The notes under the pieces were generated by a model that was not told the DNA's origin, made no database searches, and saw nothing but the letters and a program-made list of their open reading frames with translations. Of a stretch of 64,000 bases of DNA, positions 29,143 through 39,652 are shown piece after piece. Source of the stretch: Pseudomonas viridiflava (GTDB taxonomy: Bacteria > Pseudomonadota > Gammaproteobacteria > Pseudomonadales > Pseudomonadaceae); assembly GCF_900590755.1 (NCBI RefSeq), contig NZ_UUOC01000004.1, forward strand, positions 124,001 to 188,000, given 5' to 3'. Numbering within the stretch: position 1 is the first letter of the stretch; every line of letters begins with the position of its first letter. A program made the translations under genes and the position numbers.

Positions 29143-30315
29143 ATGGCTTGGAATGAGCCGGGTGGCAACTCGAATAATCAGGATCCTTGGGGTGGTAAGC
29201 GCAAGGGCGGCGACCGCAAGGGGCCACCGGATCTCGACGAGGCCTTCCGAAAGCTACAGGAAAGCCTGAATGGGTTGTTCGGTGGTGGTAAGAAACGCAG
29301 TGGTGATGGCGGCGGTAGCAGCAGCTCAGGCAAGGGCGGCGGTTTCGGCCTGCTGGGCATCGGGCTGGTCGTGCTGGTCGCGATCTGGCTTTACAGCGCC
29401 ATTTATGTGGTCGACGAGCAGGAGCAGGCGGTTGTGCTGCGCTTCGGTCAGTACCACGAAACCGTAGGGCCGGGTCTGAACATCTATTTCCCGCCGTTCG
29501 ATCGCAAGTACATGGAAAACGTGACTCGCGAGCGTGCCTACAGCAAACAAGGGCAGATGCTGACCGAAGACGAGAACATCGTCGAGGTGCCTCTGACCGT
29601 GCAGTACAAGATCTCGAATCTGCAGGATTTCGTACTGAACGTCGATCAGCCTGAAGTCAGCCTGCAACACGCAACCGAGAGTGCGCTGCGCCATGTCGTG
29701 GGTTCCACGGCGATGGACCAGGTGCTGACCGAAGGTCGTGAGTTGATGGCGAGCGAAATCAAGGAGCGTCTGCAACGTTTCCTCGATACCTATCGCACCG
29801 GTATCACCGTGACTCAGGTCAACGTACAAAGTGCTGCCGCGCCTCGGGAGGTGCAGGAAGCATTCGATGACGTGATCCGTGCCCGTGAAGACGAGCAACG
29901 TTCGCGCAACCAGGCTGAAACCTACGCCAACGGGGTTATCCCGGAAGCTCGTGGTCAGGCCCAGCGCATCATCGAAGACGCCAACGGTTATCGTGATGAA
30001 GTGATTTCGCGCGCCAAGGGTGAGGCTGATCGCTTTACCAAACTGGTTGCCGAGTATCGCAAGGCTCCGGAAGTCACGCGTGAACGTCTGTACCTGGACA
30101 CCATGCAAGAGGTGTTCACCAATACCAGCAAGGTTCTCGTGACCGGAGAGAAGGGCGGCAACAACCTGCTTTATCTGCCGCTGGACAAGATGATCGAAAG
30201 TGGCCGTAACGGCAGCTCTGCCCCGACAACCGGTGCGGCCGCTACTGGTGCTGACGCTGGCGTTCGCGCCGCTGAGCTTCAGCAGCGCGATGTGCGTACA
30301 AGGGAGAGTCGCTGA
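29143..30315 (+). CDS. hflK: FtsH protease modulator HflK
   Basis: The protein has 390 residues from ATG 29143 (MAWNEPGGNSNNQDPWGG), with AGATGGAG upstream; earlier in-frame ATGs lack conservation. A Gly/Ser/Lys-rich N-terminus is followed by one membrane helix (about 70-90) and an SPFH/band-7 domain, then a helical coiled region. With HflC it forms the large periplasmic cage around FtsH. Its stop overlaps the hflC start by one base. Confidence 0.96.
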   Translation: MAWNEPGGNSNNQDPWGGKRKGGDRKGPPDLDEAFRKLQESLNGLFGGGKKRSGDGGGSSSSGKGGGFGLLGIGLVVLVAIWLYSAIYVVDEQEQAVVLRFGQYHETVGPGLNIYFPPFDRKYMENVTRERAYSKQGQMLTEDENIVEVPLTVQYKISNLQDFVLNVDQPEVSLQHATESALRHVVGSTAMDQVLTEGRELMASEIKERLQRFLDTYRTGITVTQVNVQSAAAPREVQEAFDDVIRAREDEQRSRNQAETYANGVIPEARGQAQRIIEDANGYRDEVISRAKGEADRFTKLVAEYRKAPEVTRERLYLDTMQEVFTNTSKVLVTGEKGGNNLLYLPLDKMIESGRNGSSAPTTGAAATGADAGVRAAELQQRDVRTRESR

Positions 30316-31184
30316 TGAGCAATAAATCGCTGATCGCCCTGATTGTTGCGGTCGTGCTGGCAGTCGTTGCCTGGAACAGCCTGTATATCGTGTCCCAGAC
30401 TGAGCGCGCAGTGCTGCTGCAATTTGGTCGCGTGGTACAGGCTGATGTCCAGCCGGGCCTGCATTTCAAGGTTCCTTATGTGAACCAGGTGCGCAAGTTC
30501 GACGGTCGCCTGCTGACGCTGGACGCACCGACACAACGCTTCCTGACGCTGGAAAAGAAAGCGGTCATGGTTGATGCCTACGCCAAGTGGCGCGTGAAGA
30601 GCGCTGAAACGTTCTACACCGCTACTTCCGGGCTCAAGCAGGTCGCAGATGATCGTCTGTCGCGTCGTCTTGAATCCGGTTTGCGTGACCAGTTCGGTAA
30701 ACGCACCCTGCACGAAGCTGTGTCGGGTGAGCGGGATGCCTTGATGGCTGACATCACGGCTTCGCTGAACCGCATGGCTGAAAAAGAGCTGGGCATTGAA
30801 GTCATCGATGTTCGGGTCAAAGCTATCGACCTGCCGAAAGAAGTGAACCGCAGCGTTTTCGAACGGATGAGTACCGAACGTGAACGTGAAGCACGTGAGC
30901 ACCGCGCCAAGGGTAACGAGCTGGCTGAAGGCATCCGTGCCGACGCCGATCGTCAGCGTCGAGTGTTGCTGGCTGAAGCGTATCGGGAGTCTGAAGAGGC
31001 TCGCGGTGACGGTGACGCACAAGCTTCCTCGATCTACTCCAAGGCATACGGTCAGGACCAGGAGTTCTATGCGTTCTACCGCAGCCTGCGCGCCTATCGT
31101 GAAAGCTTCGCGAACAAAAGCGACGTGATGGTGCTGGATCCAAGCAGTGATTTCTTCCGCTATCTGGAAAAATCCAAGCCGTAG
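30315..31184 (+). CDS. hflC: FtsH protease modulator HflC
   Basis: The protein has 289 residues. The N-terminal membrane anchor (SLIALIVAVVLAVVAW) leads to an SPFH domain with QTERAVLLQFGRV and a helical C-terminal region ending VLDPSSDFFRYLEKSKP. It is the partner of HflK. In P. aeruginosa a short DUF2065 gene follows hflC; I find none here in the 284 bases before hisZ. Confidence 0.96.
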   Translation: MSNKSLIALIVAVVLAVVAWNSLYIVSQTERAVLLQFGRVVQADVQPGLHFKVPYVNQVRKFDGRLLTLDAPTQRFLTLEKKAVMVDAYAKWRVKSAETFYTATSGLKQVADDRLSRRLESGLRDQFGKRTLHEAVSGERDALMADITASLNRMAEKELGIEVIDVRVKAIDLPKEVNRSVFERMSTEREREAREHRAKGNELAEGIRADADRQRRVLLAEAYRESEEARGDGDAQASSIYSKAYGQDQEFYAFYRSLRAYRESFANKSDVMVLDPSSDFFRYLEKSKP

Positions 31185-31256
31185 ATAATCTTCCCGCCGG
31201 GCGGCAAAACCGTCTGGCGGGGTGATCACGCGGTAAAACGTGTGTATGATGCGGCA

Positions 31257-31279
31257 GCCGGGAAATTCCCGGCTTTTTT
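31257..31279 (+). terminator. Rho-independent terminator after hflC
   Basis: The stem GCCGGGAA/TTCCCGGC is followed by TTTTTTG. Confidence 0.8.
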
Positions 31280-31337
31280 GCGTCTGCACGATTGATTGGC
31301 CGTAGCCTGCACAGGCGAAGCGGCAAGATTTTTCGAG

Positions 31338-31411
31338 GACAGTGGTCCACAAGGCCATTCTCGGGCGCTCGCCGTGCCCGCAAGAATGAGCGCAGGGCGG
31401 TGACCACTGTC
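31338..31411 (+). promoter_or_regulatory. Nested hairpin in the hisZ leader
   Basis: The outer stem GACAGTGGTC (31338-31347) pairs with GACCACTGTC (31402-31411). Inside, CATTCTCGGGC (31356-31366) pairs with GCCCGCAAGAATG (31376-31388) with a two-base bulge. It lies between the hflC terminator and hisZ, so it may be a leader structure or the body of a small RNA. No match to a known riboswitch class was recognised. Confidence 0.4.
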
Positions 31412-31468
31412 TGCTTTACTCAAGGCTCGCCTCATGGCTGGCCGCCCGGATCATAGGGGAAAGGCGTA

Positions 31469-32656
31469 ATGGCAACGGTTGACCGCTGGCTGCTACCAGA
31501 TGGCATCGAAGAAGTACTGCCACCAGAAGCGGCGCGCATTGAAGTAGCGCGCCGCCAGGTGTTGGATCTGTTCCAGAGCTGGGGCTATGAGTTCGTAGTC
31601 ACCCCTCATATCGAATATCTCGAATCCCTGCTGACTGGCGCGGGTTCGGATCTGGATCTGCGCACGTTCAAAGTGATCGATCCGCAGTCGGGTCGGCAGA
31701 TGGGCTTTCGCGCTGACATCACGCCGCAAGTGGCGCGCATCGATGCGCATACCCTGCGTCGTGAAGGCCCGAGCCGCCTGTGCTACGCCGGTAGCGTGCT
31801 GCATGCGCAGCCGCGCGCCTTGTCGTCCTCGCGCAGCCCGATTCAGCTGGGTGCCGAGTTGTACGGCGATGCCAGCCCGAGCAGCGACGTTGAAGTCATC
31901 AGCCTGATGCTGGCGACCCTGCAACTGGCCGATGTGCCTGAAGTGCACATGGACCTGGGGCATGTGGGGATCTATCGTGGTCTGGCTCGCGCTGCCGGTT
32001 TGTCCGGTGAAGTGGAGCAGCAACTGTTCGATGCCCTGCAACGCAAGGCCATTGATGAAGTGATCGAGCTGACCGCCAACCTGCCTGCCGATCTGGCCGC
32101 GATGCTGCGTGCGCTGGTTGATCTGTGTGGTGGCCGCGAAGTGCTGGCTGCGGCCCGTGATCGTCTGGCCGGTGCGCCTGCACCTGTGCTGGCGGCGCTG
32201 GATGACCTGTTGACCGTCGCTGAGCGTCTGGCAGCCCGTTTCCCTGAGTTACCGTTGTATTTTGACCTCGGTGAGCTGCGCGGTTATCACTACCATACGG
32301 GTGTTGTGTTCGCGGTATTCGTTCCGGGCATGGGTCAATCCATCGCTCAGGGCGGCCGCTATGATGACATCGGTGCGGATTTCGGTCGGGCTCGCCCGGC
32401 CACTGGTTTCTCTACGGACTTGAAAACCCTGGTGACCCTGGGGAGTGCGGAAATCGAACTGCCGTCTGGCGGTATCTGGATGCCGGACAGCACGGATGCG
32501 GCACTCTGGCAGCAGGTTTGCCAGTTGCGCAGTGAAGGCCAGCGTGTTGTGCAGGCTTTGCCTGGGCAGCAAGTGGGCGCAGCGCGTGAGGCCGATTGCG
32601 ATCGGCAATTGATTCAGCATGGCGAGCGTTGGCAGGTAGTGCCGCTGGCTTCTTGA
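31469..32656 (+). CDS. hisZ: ATP phosphoribosyltransferase regulatory subunit
   Basis: The protein has 395 residues. It is a HisRS-like class II fold without tRNA-charging capacity, and partners short-form HisG in the first step of histidine synthesis. The [41 protein letters not shown] and TPQVARID segments are class II motif regions, and [19 protein letters not shown] is the conserved C-terminal block. The presence of hisZ implies that hisG elsewhere is the short form. purA follows 54 bases on. Confidence 0.95.
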   Translation: MATVDRWLLPDGIEEVLPPEAARIEVARRQVLDLFQSWGYEFVVTPHIEYLESLLTGAGSDLDLRTFKVIDPQSGRQMGFRADITPQVARIDAHTLRREGPSRLCYAGSVLHAQPRALSSSRSPIQLGAELYGDASPSSDVEVISLMLATLQLADVPEVHMDLGHVGIYRGLARAAGLSGEVEQQLFDALQRKAIDEVIELTANLPADLAAMLRALVDLCGGREVLAAARDRLAGAPAPVLAALDDLLTVAERLAARFPELPLYFDLGELRGYHYHTGVVFAVFVPGMGQSIAQGGRYDDIGADFGRARPATGFSTDLKTLVTLGSAEIELPSGGIWMPDSTDAALWQQVCQLRSEGQRVVQALPGQQVGAAREADCDRQLIQHGERWQVVPLAS

Positions 32657-32695
32657 GTTTTCCTGTCGGCCGCCGCCGACACAAAGTTTGCGTGA

Positions 32696-34003
<1,308 letters not shown>

Positions 34004-34017
34004 TAAGTCGTTGAAAC

Positions 34018-34050
34018 AAAAAGAAGGGTCGCGCAAGCGGCCCTTTTTTT
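34018..34050 (+). terminator. Rho-independent terminator after purA
   Basis: The stem AAGGGTCGC/GCGGCCCTT around GCAA is followed by eight T residues. Confidence 0.9.
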
Positions 34051-34086
34051 TGGCTGCTTTAAGGTGCTAACCATGAACGCAATCGA

Positions 34087-34177
34087 CGTGGGACCGGCTT
34101 TAGCCGGGAAGGCTGCACTGCTGACGACGAAGATGCATAGGATGTACCGACCCCTTCCCGGCTAAAGCCGGTCCCAC
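34087..34177. repeat. REPIN-type inverted repeat (GGGACCGGCTTTAGCCGGGAAG class)
   Basis: The arms GTGGGACCGGCTTTAGCCGG and CCGGCTAAAGCCGGTCCCAC are near perfect. It lies between purA and the chemoreceptor gene. Confidence 0.9.
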
Positions 34178-34291
34178 GGGCGCTAATTACTGGGCGACCA
34201 GCTAATCCTTGGAGCGGCACGGCGATTGCTGTAGAAACCGTCAGAAAAGGTGCCATCATTTTAATGGCGCCAGTGGTGGAGGGATTCCCCC

Positions 34292-36226
34292 GTGTCAGCT
34301 GTCCTTTCTCTTTTGCGCAGCCGCTTGCTGCGCCCCGTATTCATTGCTCTTGGCATTGCTCTTTTGGTGCAAGTGCTGGTTGCCGTCGCTCTGACCCGGA
34401 GCACAGTTACCGCGCTGGAGGCTGATCTTGCCGCGCGCCTGGGTGTAGATTCGCAACACTTGTCGTCCGAGCTTGAGCAGGCCAGTCGCGATGTAACCAC
34501 CAACCTCGATAATCTCGCGAGCAGCACCCGTCAGCGCTTGAGTGTTGGTCTGTCCACCCGTCTCAAAGACGAGCAGGCGCAATTGCGCACCACGCTGGAG
34601 AAAGATCTCAAGGACTCGGCCACCGACATGGCGGAATTGTTGGCCGCGGTTGCCCCGCGTGCCATGTGGGATAACGACACGCCGACGCTGTCCGAATTCG
34701 CACGTCGCGCCCAGCGCAATCCGAACGTGTTGTTCGTGATCTACGACGACGCTGCCGGTGAGCACCTGACCCGCTACCTGAACCGTGAAAGCCCAGTCAT
34801 TCAGGCGTTGCTTGCCAAGGGCGAGGGCGAGCGGGCGATGGACAAGGTCCTGAACGCTGCGAAAACCGACTCATCCGTTTACTACGTGGAGGCTTCGATC
34901 AGCCCTAACGGCGTGGAAATCGGCAAGGTACGCATGGCGGTTTCCACCGCTACAGTTGAAGAAAACCTCGTCGCACTGGACAAGCGTTTCGCGACGCTGA
35001 TCACCAGTGGCGAGCAATTGGTCTCTGACAGTCTGGTGGGCGCAGCGAAAGAAAGCTCTGCTGCGTTACGAACCCGTCTCGACTCCGCGCAAGCCGCGGC
35101 GTCAGCAATGGCGACCAATACCGGCGCTGCCGTTCAGGAAGCCGCGCAAGCCTTGCGCTGGCGCATCGGTATGGGCTTGGCGCTGGTAGGGCTGGGTGTG
35201 TTGCTGTTGCTTGCGGTTGTCCTGGGGCGTCGTGTTGTCAGCAAATTGAAGTTGTTGATTGCTGCGCTGGATGATCTGGCTGCTGGGGAGGGCGATCTGA
35301 CCAAGCGCGTCAAACTCGACAGTAATGACGAAATCGGCGACATGGCGGCCGCGGTGAATCGGTTCGTCGCCAAGCTGCAACCGATTGTGCGCGAGGCCGG
35401 TGATGTGGCGCAGCGTACGGGTGTAGAAATCAATGCCATGAGTCAGCGCAATGCAGGGGCTGGCGCTGCTGCGCAATTGCAACGCGACGAAGTGGCGGCA
35501 AGTCTGCAGGCTCTGGCGCAAATGGCTGATGAGGCGCAATCGGAAAGCCATGCGATGCAGGCTGCGTTGCAACAAGTGGTGGATATTCGTCATGCGACTG
35601 ATGAAAACACCCGCACTTCCAATCAGGTAGGCGGTTTGATCGAAGCGCTGGCAGGCCAGGTTGAGACCGGTTCTAAAGTCATCGAGCGGCTGGCTCTGCA
35701 GAGCGAGCAGATTGAGGTGGTGCTTGAAGTGATTCATGGCATCGCCGAGCAAACCAACTTGCTGGCCTTGAACGCCGCCATTGAAGCTGCGCGAGCGGGT
35801 GAGACGGGGCGCGGCTTTGCGGTAGTCGCCGATGAGGTTCGGGCGCTGGCCAGCAAGACGCAAAGCTCCACCGGTGATATTCAGGCGCATATCGGCGCAT
35901 TGCAGTCGGGCGCCAAGGAAGCGGTCGCGGCGATTGGTCTGGCGGGGCGTCAAGCAAACGAAGGTTTGGCCGTGCTGCGTAACAGCGCCAGGCTGCAGCA
36001 GTCGGTGCAGGAGTCTGTTGAGCAGGTCCATGCAGCGATTGGTCTGGCAACCAAGGCGGCGGTGCATCAGGCCGAAGGCGCGCAGGCTGTGAGAGGGCGT
36101 GTGGAAGTGATCCATGCTCAGGCGCAGCGTGCGGCCCAGGTGGTGGAAGAAACCACGGTCAGCGGCAAATTGCTGGATGGACTGGCTGCGCAGTTGAAAG
36201 CGAGCCTGGGGCAGTTCAGGGCTTGA
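34292..36226 (+). CDS. Methyl-accepting chemotaxis protein
   Basis: The protein has 644 residues from GTG 34292 with GGAGGGA upstream. Membrane segment 1 is at about 12-35, a mostly helical periplasmic sensor of about 250 residues follows, then membrane segment 2 at about 290-312 and a HAMP domain (about 315-365). The cytoplasmic signalling domain has the conserved hairpin tip [20 protein letters not shown]. No CheB/CheR tail pentapeptide (xWxxF) is present at the C-terminus ([10 protein letters not shown]). The ligand is unknown: the sensor is not an obvious Cache or PAS type. It lies between purA and the tRNA-Leu genes, where P. aeruginosa has no such gene in the order I recall. Confidence 0.9.
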   Translation: MSAVLSLLRSRLLRPVFIALGIALLVQVLVAVALTRSTVTALEADLAARLGVDSQHLSSELEQASRDVTTNLDNLASSTRQRLSVGLSTRLKDEQAQLRTTLEKDLKDSATDMAELLAAVAPRAMWDNDTPTLSEFARRAQRNPNVLFVIYDDAAGEHLTRYLNRESPVIQALLAKGEGERAMDKVLNAAKTDSSVYYVEASISPNGVEIGKVRMAVSTATVEENLVALDKRFATLITSGEQLVSDSLVGAAKESSAALRTRLDSAQAAASAMATNTGAAVQEAAQALRWRIGMGLALVGLGVLLLLAVVLGRRVVSKLKLLIAALDDLAAGEGDLTKRVKLDSNDEIGDMAAAVNRFVAKLQPIVREAGDVAQRTGVEINAMSQRNAGAGAAAQLQRDEVAASLQALAQMADEAQSESHAMQAALQQVVDIRHATDENTRTSNQVGGLIEALAGQVETGSKVIERLALQSEQIEVVLEVIHGIAEQTNLLALNAAIEAARAGETGRGFAVVADEVRALASKTQSSTGDIQAHIGALQSGAKEAVAAIGLAGRQANEGLAVLRNSARLQQSVQESVEQVHAAIGLATKAAVHQAEGAQAVRGRVEVIHAQAQRAAQVVEETTVSGKLLDGLAAQLKASLGQFRA

Positions 36227-36254
36227 GACGATCTCGCGGGTTGCGGTGATTTTA

Positions 36255-36344
36255 TGTGGGAGCGGTGCTTGCCCGCGATAAGGCTGGACGCGATTCACAT
36301 TAGAATTGCGCTGCCCTTATCGCGGGCAAGCACCGCTCTCACAA
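36255..36344. repeat. REPIN-type inverted repeat (GGAGCGGTGCTTGCCCGCGATA class)
   Basis: The arms GTGGGAGCGGTGCTTGCCCG and CGGGCAAGCACCGCTCTCAC lie about 50 bp apart. This exact class occurs once in the window. Confidence 0.85.
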
Positions 36345-36389
36345 AGGCCGCTCCAACAGGGCTTACCTTTTTCAAACCCCAGAAAGCAC

Positions 36390-36415
36390 AAAACCGAGCG
36401 CATGGCTCGGTTTTG
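36390..36415 (-). terminator. Bidirectional terminator between the chemoreceptor and tRNA-Leu
   Basis: AAAACCGAGC and GCTCGGTTTT form a perfect stem around GCATG with an A run on one side and a T run on the other. It can serve the tRNA on the minus strand and the chemoreceptor on the plus strand. Confidence 0.8.
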
Positions 36416-36422
36416 TTTGAGT

Positions 36423-36509
36423 TGGTGCCCAGAAGAAGACTCGAACTTCCACGACCTTGCGGTCACCAGCACCTGAAGCTGGCGTGTCTACCAATTTCAC
36501 CATCTGGGC
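36423..36509 (-). tRNA. tRNA-Leu (anticodon CAG), copy 1
   Basis: On the minus strand the gene begins GCCCAGATGGTGAAATTGGT and ends TTCTGGGCACCA, with acceptor stem GCCCAGA/TCTGGGC and encoded CCA. The anticodon stem CCAGC/GCTGG encloses TTCAGGT, so the anticodon is CAG (decodes CUG). The long variable arm, as in class II tRNAs, is TGACCGCAAGGTCG. It is identical to copy 2 at 36709-36795 and has its own promoter and terminator. Confidence 0.96.
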
Positions 36510-36544
36510 AGTATCAGTAGCGTTGCACGCCGTTGATGGAGCGC

Positions 36545-36573
36545 ACTATACGGAGCGCCTTTTGATCTGTAAA
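36545..36573 (-). promoter_or_regulatory. Promoter of tRNA-Leu copy 1
   Basis: On the minus strand TTTACA (36568-36573), 17 bases and TATAGT (36545-36550) precede the gene. The GC-rich bases after the -10 suit stringent control. The same promoter, with two spacer changes, precedes copy 2. Confidence 0.8.
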
Positions 36574-36645
36574 CCCCTGTTTTGATTTTAATAAATCAAA
36601 ACGCGCCGTATGAACCCAAGCGCATAAACCAGAGCGCTGAAATGC

Positions 36646-36669
36646 AAAAACCCGCTTTCGCGGGTTTTT
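36646..36669 (-). terminator. Rho-independent terminator of tRNA-Leu copy 2
   Basis: AAAAACCCGC and GCGGGTTTTT pair around TTTC, which lies between the two tRNA units. Confidence 0.85.
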
Positions 36670-36708
36670 GTGAGAGTCAGGAGATTGATGTAATCTCCAG
36701 CTCTAAAT

Positions 36709-36795
36709 TGGTGCCCAGAAGAAGACTCGAACTTCCACGACCTTGCGGTCACCAGCACCTGAAGCTGGCGTGTCTACCAATTTCACCATCTGGGC
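36709..36795 (-). tRNA. tRNA-Leu (anticodon CAG), copy 2
   Basis: It is identical over all 87 bases to copy 1, including the encoded CCA. It is a separate transcription unit with its own promoter at 36829-36857 and terminator at 36646-36669. CUG is the main leucine codon in this GC-rich genome, so extra copies of this tRNA are expected. Confidence 0.96.
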
Positions 36796-36828
36796 AGTAT
36801 CGGTAAGCAGTGCCTGCCGATGGCGCGC

Positions 36829-36857
36829 ACTATACGGAGCGCCTTTTAAGCTGTAAA
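36829..36857 (-). promoter_or_regulatory. Promoter of tRNA-Leu copy 2
   Basis: On the minus strand TTTACA (36852-36857), a 17-base spacer and TATAGT (36829-36834) are followed by a GCGCGCC discriminator region. Confidence 0.8.
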
Positions 36858-37018
36858 CCCCTTGGGGGTAAAATTATTCGGAAAATTTCGCGAGTGGCGT
36901 TTAATGGGGTTTTGCGTACCTTTCAGCGACCTTTTGCGCGCTGTGTGTGTCTGAAATTTCCCGTTTCAATAGGTGTATGCCAAACTAACCCGCATATAGA
37001 CAAGGTGAAAACTCTCTA

Positions 37019-39652
37019 ATGGCCGATTGGCAGTCCCTCGATCCCGAGGCCGCTCGTGAAGCGGAAAAATACGAAAACCCTATCCCCAGCCGTGAATTGA
37101 TTCTGGCTCACCTCTCCGAGCGCGGTTCGCCCGCGGCCCGTGAGCAGCTGGTGGAAGAATTTGGCCTGACAACTGAAGATCAGATCGAAGCCCTGCGCCG
37201 CCGTTTGCGAGCCATGGAGCGCGATGCTCAGTTGATCTACACGCGTCGCGGCACTTACGCGCCGGTGGACAAGCTGGACCTGATCCTGGGGCGCATCTCC
37301 GGGCATCGCGATGGTTTCGGCTTTCTGGTCCCTGATGACGGTTCCGACGACCTGTTCATGAGCCCGGCGCAGATGCGTCTGGTGTTCGATGGCGACCGTG
37401 CTCTGGCACGGGTTTCCGGTCTGGATCGTCGCGGTCGTCGCGAAGGCGTGATCGTCGAAGTCATCTCCCGTGCTCACGAGTCGGTGGTTGGCCGTTACTT
37501 CGAAGAGAGCGGTATCGGTTTCGTCATTCCAGACAATCCGAAAATCCAGCAGGAAGTGCTGGTAACGCCGGGGCGCAATAACAACGCGAAGATCGGTCAG
37601 TTCGTCGAGGTGAAAATCACCCACTGGCCAACGCCGCGCTTCCAGCCGCAAGGCGATATCGTCGAAGTCGTGGGCAATTACATGGCTCCGGGCATGGAAA
37701 TCGACGTCGCGCTGCGCACTTACGATATTCCTCACGTCTGGCCTGAAGCGGTGCTCAAGGAAGCGGCCAAGCTCAAGCCGGAAGTTGAAGACAAAGACAA
37801 AGAAAATCGCGTCGATCTGCGTCATCTGCCATTCGTGACCATCGATGGTGAAGATGCTCGCGACTTCGACGATGCGGTTTACTGTGAAGCGAAACCGGGC
37901 AAGCTGCGTCTGTTCTCCGGTGGCTGGAAGCTGTATGTCGCCATCGCCGACGTGTCGAGCTATGTGAAGATCGGTTCGGCGCTGGATGCAGAATCGCAAG
38001 TGCGCGGCAACTCGGTGTACTTCCCCGAGCGCGTCGTTCCAATGCTGCCTGAGCAACTGTCCAACGGCCTGTGCTCGTTGAACCCGCATGTTGATCGTCT
38101 GGCCATGGTCTGCGAGATGACCATCTCCAAGACCGGCGAAATGACCGACTACGTGTTCTACGAAGCGGTGATCCACTCCCACGCTCGCCTGACCTACAAC
38201 AAGGTCAGCTCGATGCTGGAGCAGCCGAAAACCACAGAAGCTCGCCAGCTGCGTGGCGAATACCCTGAAGTGTTGCCTCACTTGAAGCAGCTCTATGCGC
38301 TGTACAAAGTTCTGCTGGGTGCCCGTCATGTTCGTGGTGCGATCGATTTCGAAACTCAGGAAACCCGGATCATTTTCGGCACTGAGCGCAAGATTGCCGA
38401 AATCCGTCCGACCACCCGTAACGACGCACACAAGCTGATCGAAGAGTGCATGCTGGCAGCCAACGTGGCGACCGCTGAATTCCTCAAGAAGCATGAAATT
38501 CCTGCGCTGTATCGCGTCCACGATGGTCCGCCACCTGAGCGCCTTGAGAAACTGCGCGCTTTCCTGGGTGAGCTGGGTCTTTCCCTGCACAAGGGCAAGG
38601 ATGGTCCATCGCCAAAGGATTATCAGGCATTGCTGGAAACCGTTCGCGGTCGTCCGGATTACCACCTGATCCAGACCGTGATGCTGCGTTCTTTGAGTCA
38701 GGCGGTTTACAGCTCGGACAACAACGGCCATTTCGGCCTGAATTACGAGGCTTACACGCACTTCACCTCGCCAATTCGCCGCTATCCAGATCTGCTGACG
38801 CATCGGGCGATTCGTAGCGTCATCCGCTCCAAGCAGGACACGCCGCACGTTCGTCGTGCGGGCGGGACGATCATTCCGAAAGCGCGCATCTATCCATACG
38901 ACGAAGCCGCGCTGGAGCAGTTGGGCGAGCAGTGCTCGATGAGCGAGCGCCGCGCCGACGAAGCAACCCGCGACGTTGTGAACTGGCTCAAGTGCGAGTT
39001 CATGAAAGACCGCGTGGGCGAGTCGTTCCCGGGTGTGATCACGGCCGTCACCGGCTTTGGTCTGTTCGTTGAACTGACCGATATCTACGTCGAAGGTCTG
39101 GTCCACGTGACTGCGTTGCCGGGTGATTACTACCACTTCGACCCTGTGCATCACCGTCTGGCGGGCGAGCGCACCGGTCGCAGCTTCCGCCTGGGCGATA
39201 CCGTTGAAGTGCGCGTCATGCGCGTTGACCTCGACGAGCGCAAGATTGATTTCGAGATGGCTGAAAAGACCATCAGCGCGCCGATTGGTCGTAAGCGTCG
39301 CGGTACCGAAACTGAGCCTGCTGCTGAAAAAACGGCTGAAAAAGCCGCTTCAGGTCGTGCACCGAGCAAGCGTCCAGCCAAGGCTAAAGCTGAAACCGAA
39401 GCCTACCGCCCAAGCGATGCTGCTGCAAAAAATGCCGAAGTACGTAAAAGTCGCGAGCTGAAACAGGCTCTGCTGGCAGAAGCGAAGGGTGGTAGCAAGG
39501 CATCGTCGGGAAAGCCGAGTAGGGCAGAGTCCGGCCCGTCGTCTTCGGGCAAGCCTGCCAAGCCAAGCAAACACCGTAAAGGCCCGCCTAAAGCGGGTTC
39601 TGCTCCCGCTGCGAAAAGCGGCGGAGCACGTAAACCTAAGGCCAAGTCATGA
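37019..39652 (+). CDS. rnr: Ribonuclease R
   Basis: The protein has 877 residues. It is a 3'-5' processive exonuclease of the RNase II/R family that degrades structured RNA. The N-terminal helix-turn-helix and cold-shock domains (to about 230) are followed by the RNB catalytic domain with TIDGEDARDFDDAVY, which holds the conserved Asp residues. An S1 domain (about 660-745) and a Lys/Ala/Ser-rich basic tail (from about 765) complete it; the tail is longer and lower in complexity than in E. coli. The stop overlaps the rlmB start (ATGA). Confidence 0.97.
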   Translation: MADWQSLDPEAAREAEKYENPIPSRELILAHLSERGSPAAREQLVEEFGLTTEDQIEALRRRLRAMERDAQLIYTRRGTYAPVDKLDLILGRISGHRDGFGFLVPDDGSDDLFMSPAQMRLVFDGDRALARVSGLDRRGRREGVIVEVISRAHESVVGRYFEESGIGFVIPDNPKIQQEVLVTPGRNNNAKIGQFVEVKITHWPTPRFQPQGDIVEVVGNYMAPGMEIDVALRTYDIPHVWPEAVLKEAAKLKPEVEDKDKENRVDLRHLPFVTIDGEDARDFDDAVYCEAKPGKLRLFSGGWKLYVAIADVSSYVKIGSALDAESQVRGNSVYFPERVVPMLPEQLSNGLCSLNPHVDRLAMVCEMTISKTGEMTDYVFYEAVIHSHARLTYNKVSSMLEQPKTTEARQLRGEYPEVLPHLKQLYALYKVLLGARHVRGAIDFETQETRIIFGTERKIAEIRPTTRNDAHKLIEECMLAANVATAEFLKKHEIPALYRVHDGPPPERLEKLRAFLGELGLSLHKGKDGPSPKDYQALLETVRGRPDYHLIQTVMLRSLSQAVYSSDNNGHFGLNYEAYTHFTSPIRRYPDLLTHRAIRSVIRSKQDTPHVRRAGGTIIPKARIYPYDEAALEQLGEQCSMSERRADEATRDVVNWLKCEFMKDRVGESFPGVITAVTGFGLFVELTDIYVEGLVHVTALPGDYYHFDPVHHRLAGERTGRSFRLGDTVEVRVMRVDLDERKIDFEMAEKTISAPIGRKRRGTETEPAAEKTAEKAASGRAPSKRPAKAKAETEAYRPSDAAAKNAEVRKSRELKQALLAEAKGGSKASSGKPSRAESGPSSSGKPAKPSKHRKGPPKAGSAPAAKSGGARKPKAKS

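Noticed and set aside
31244..31250. TATGAT as a -10 element before hisZ
   Set aside because: It has no -35 partner, and transcription would run straight into the terminator at 31257.
36423..36795. Duplicate tRNA genes as attL/attR of an integrated element
   Set aside because: Both tRNAs are whole with their own promoters, only about 200 bases separate them, and no integrase is present.
37016..39154. 712-codon minus-strand ORF opposite rnr
   Set aside because: It is a shadow of rnr; the plus frame has full RNase R motifs.
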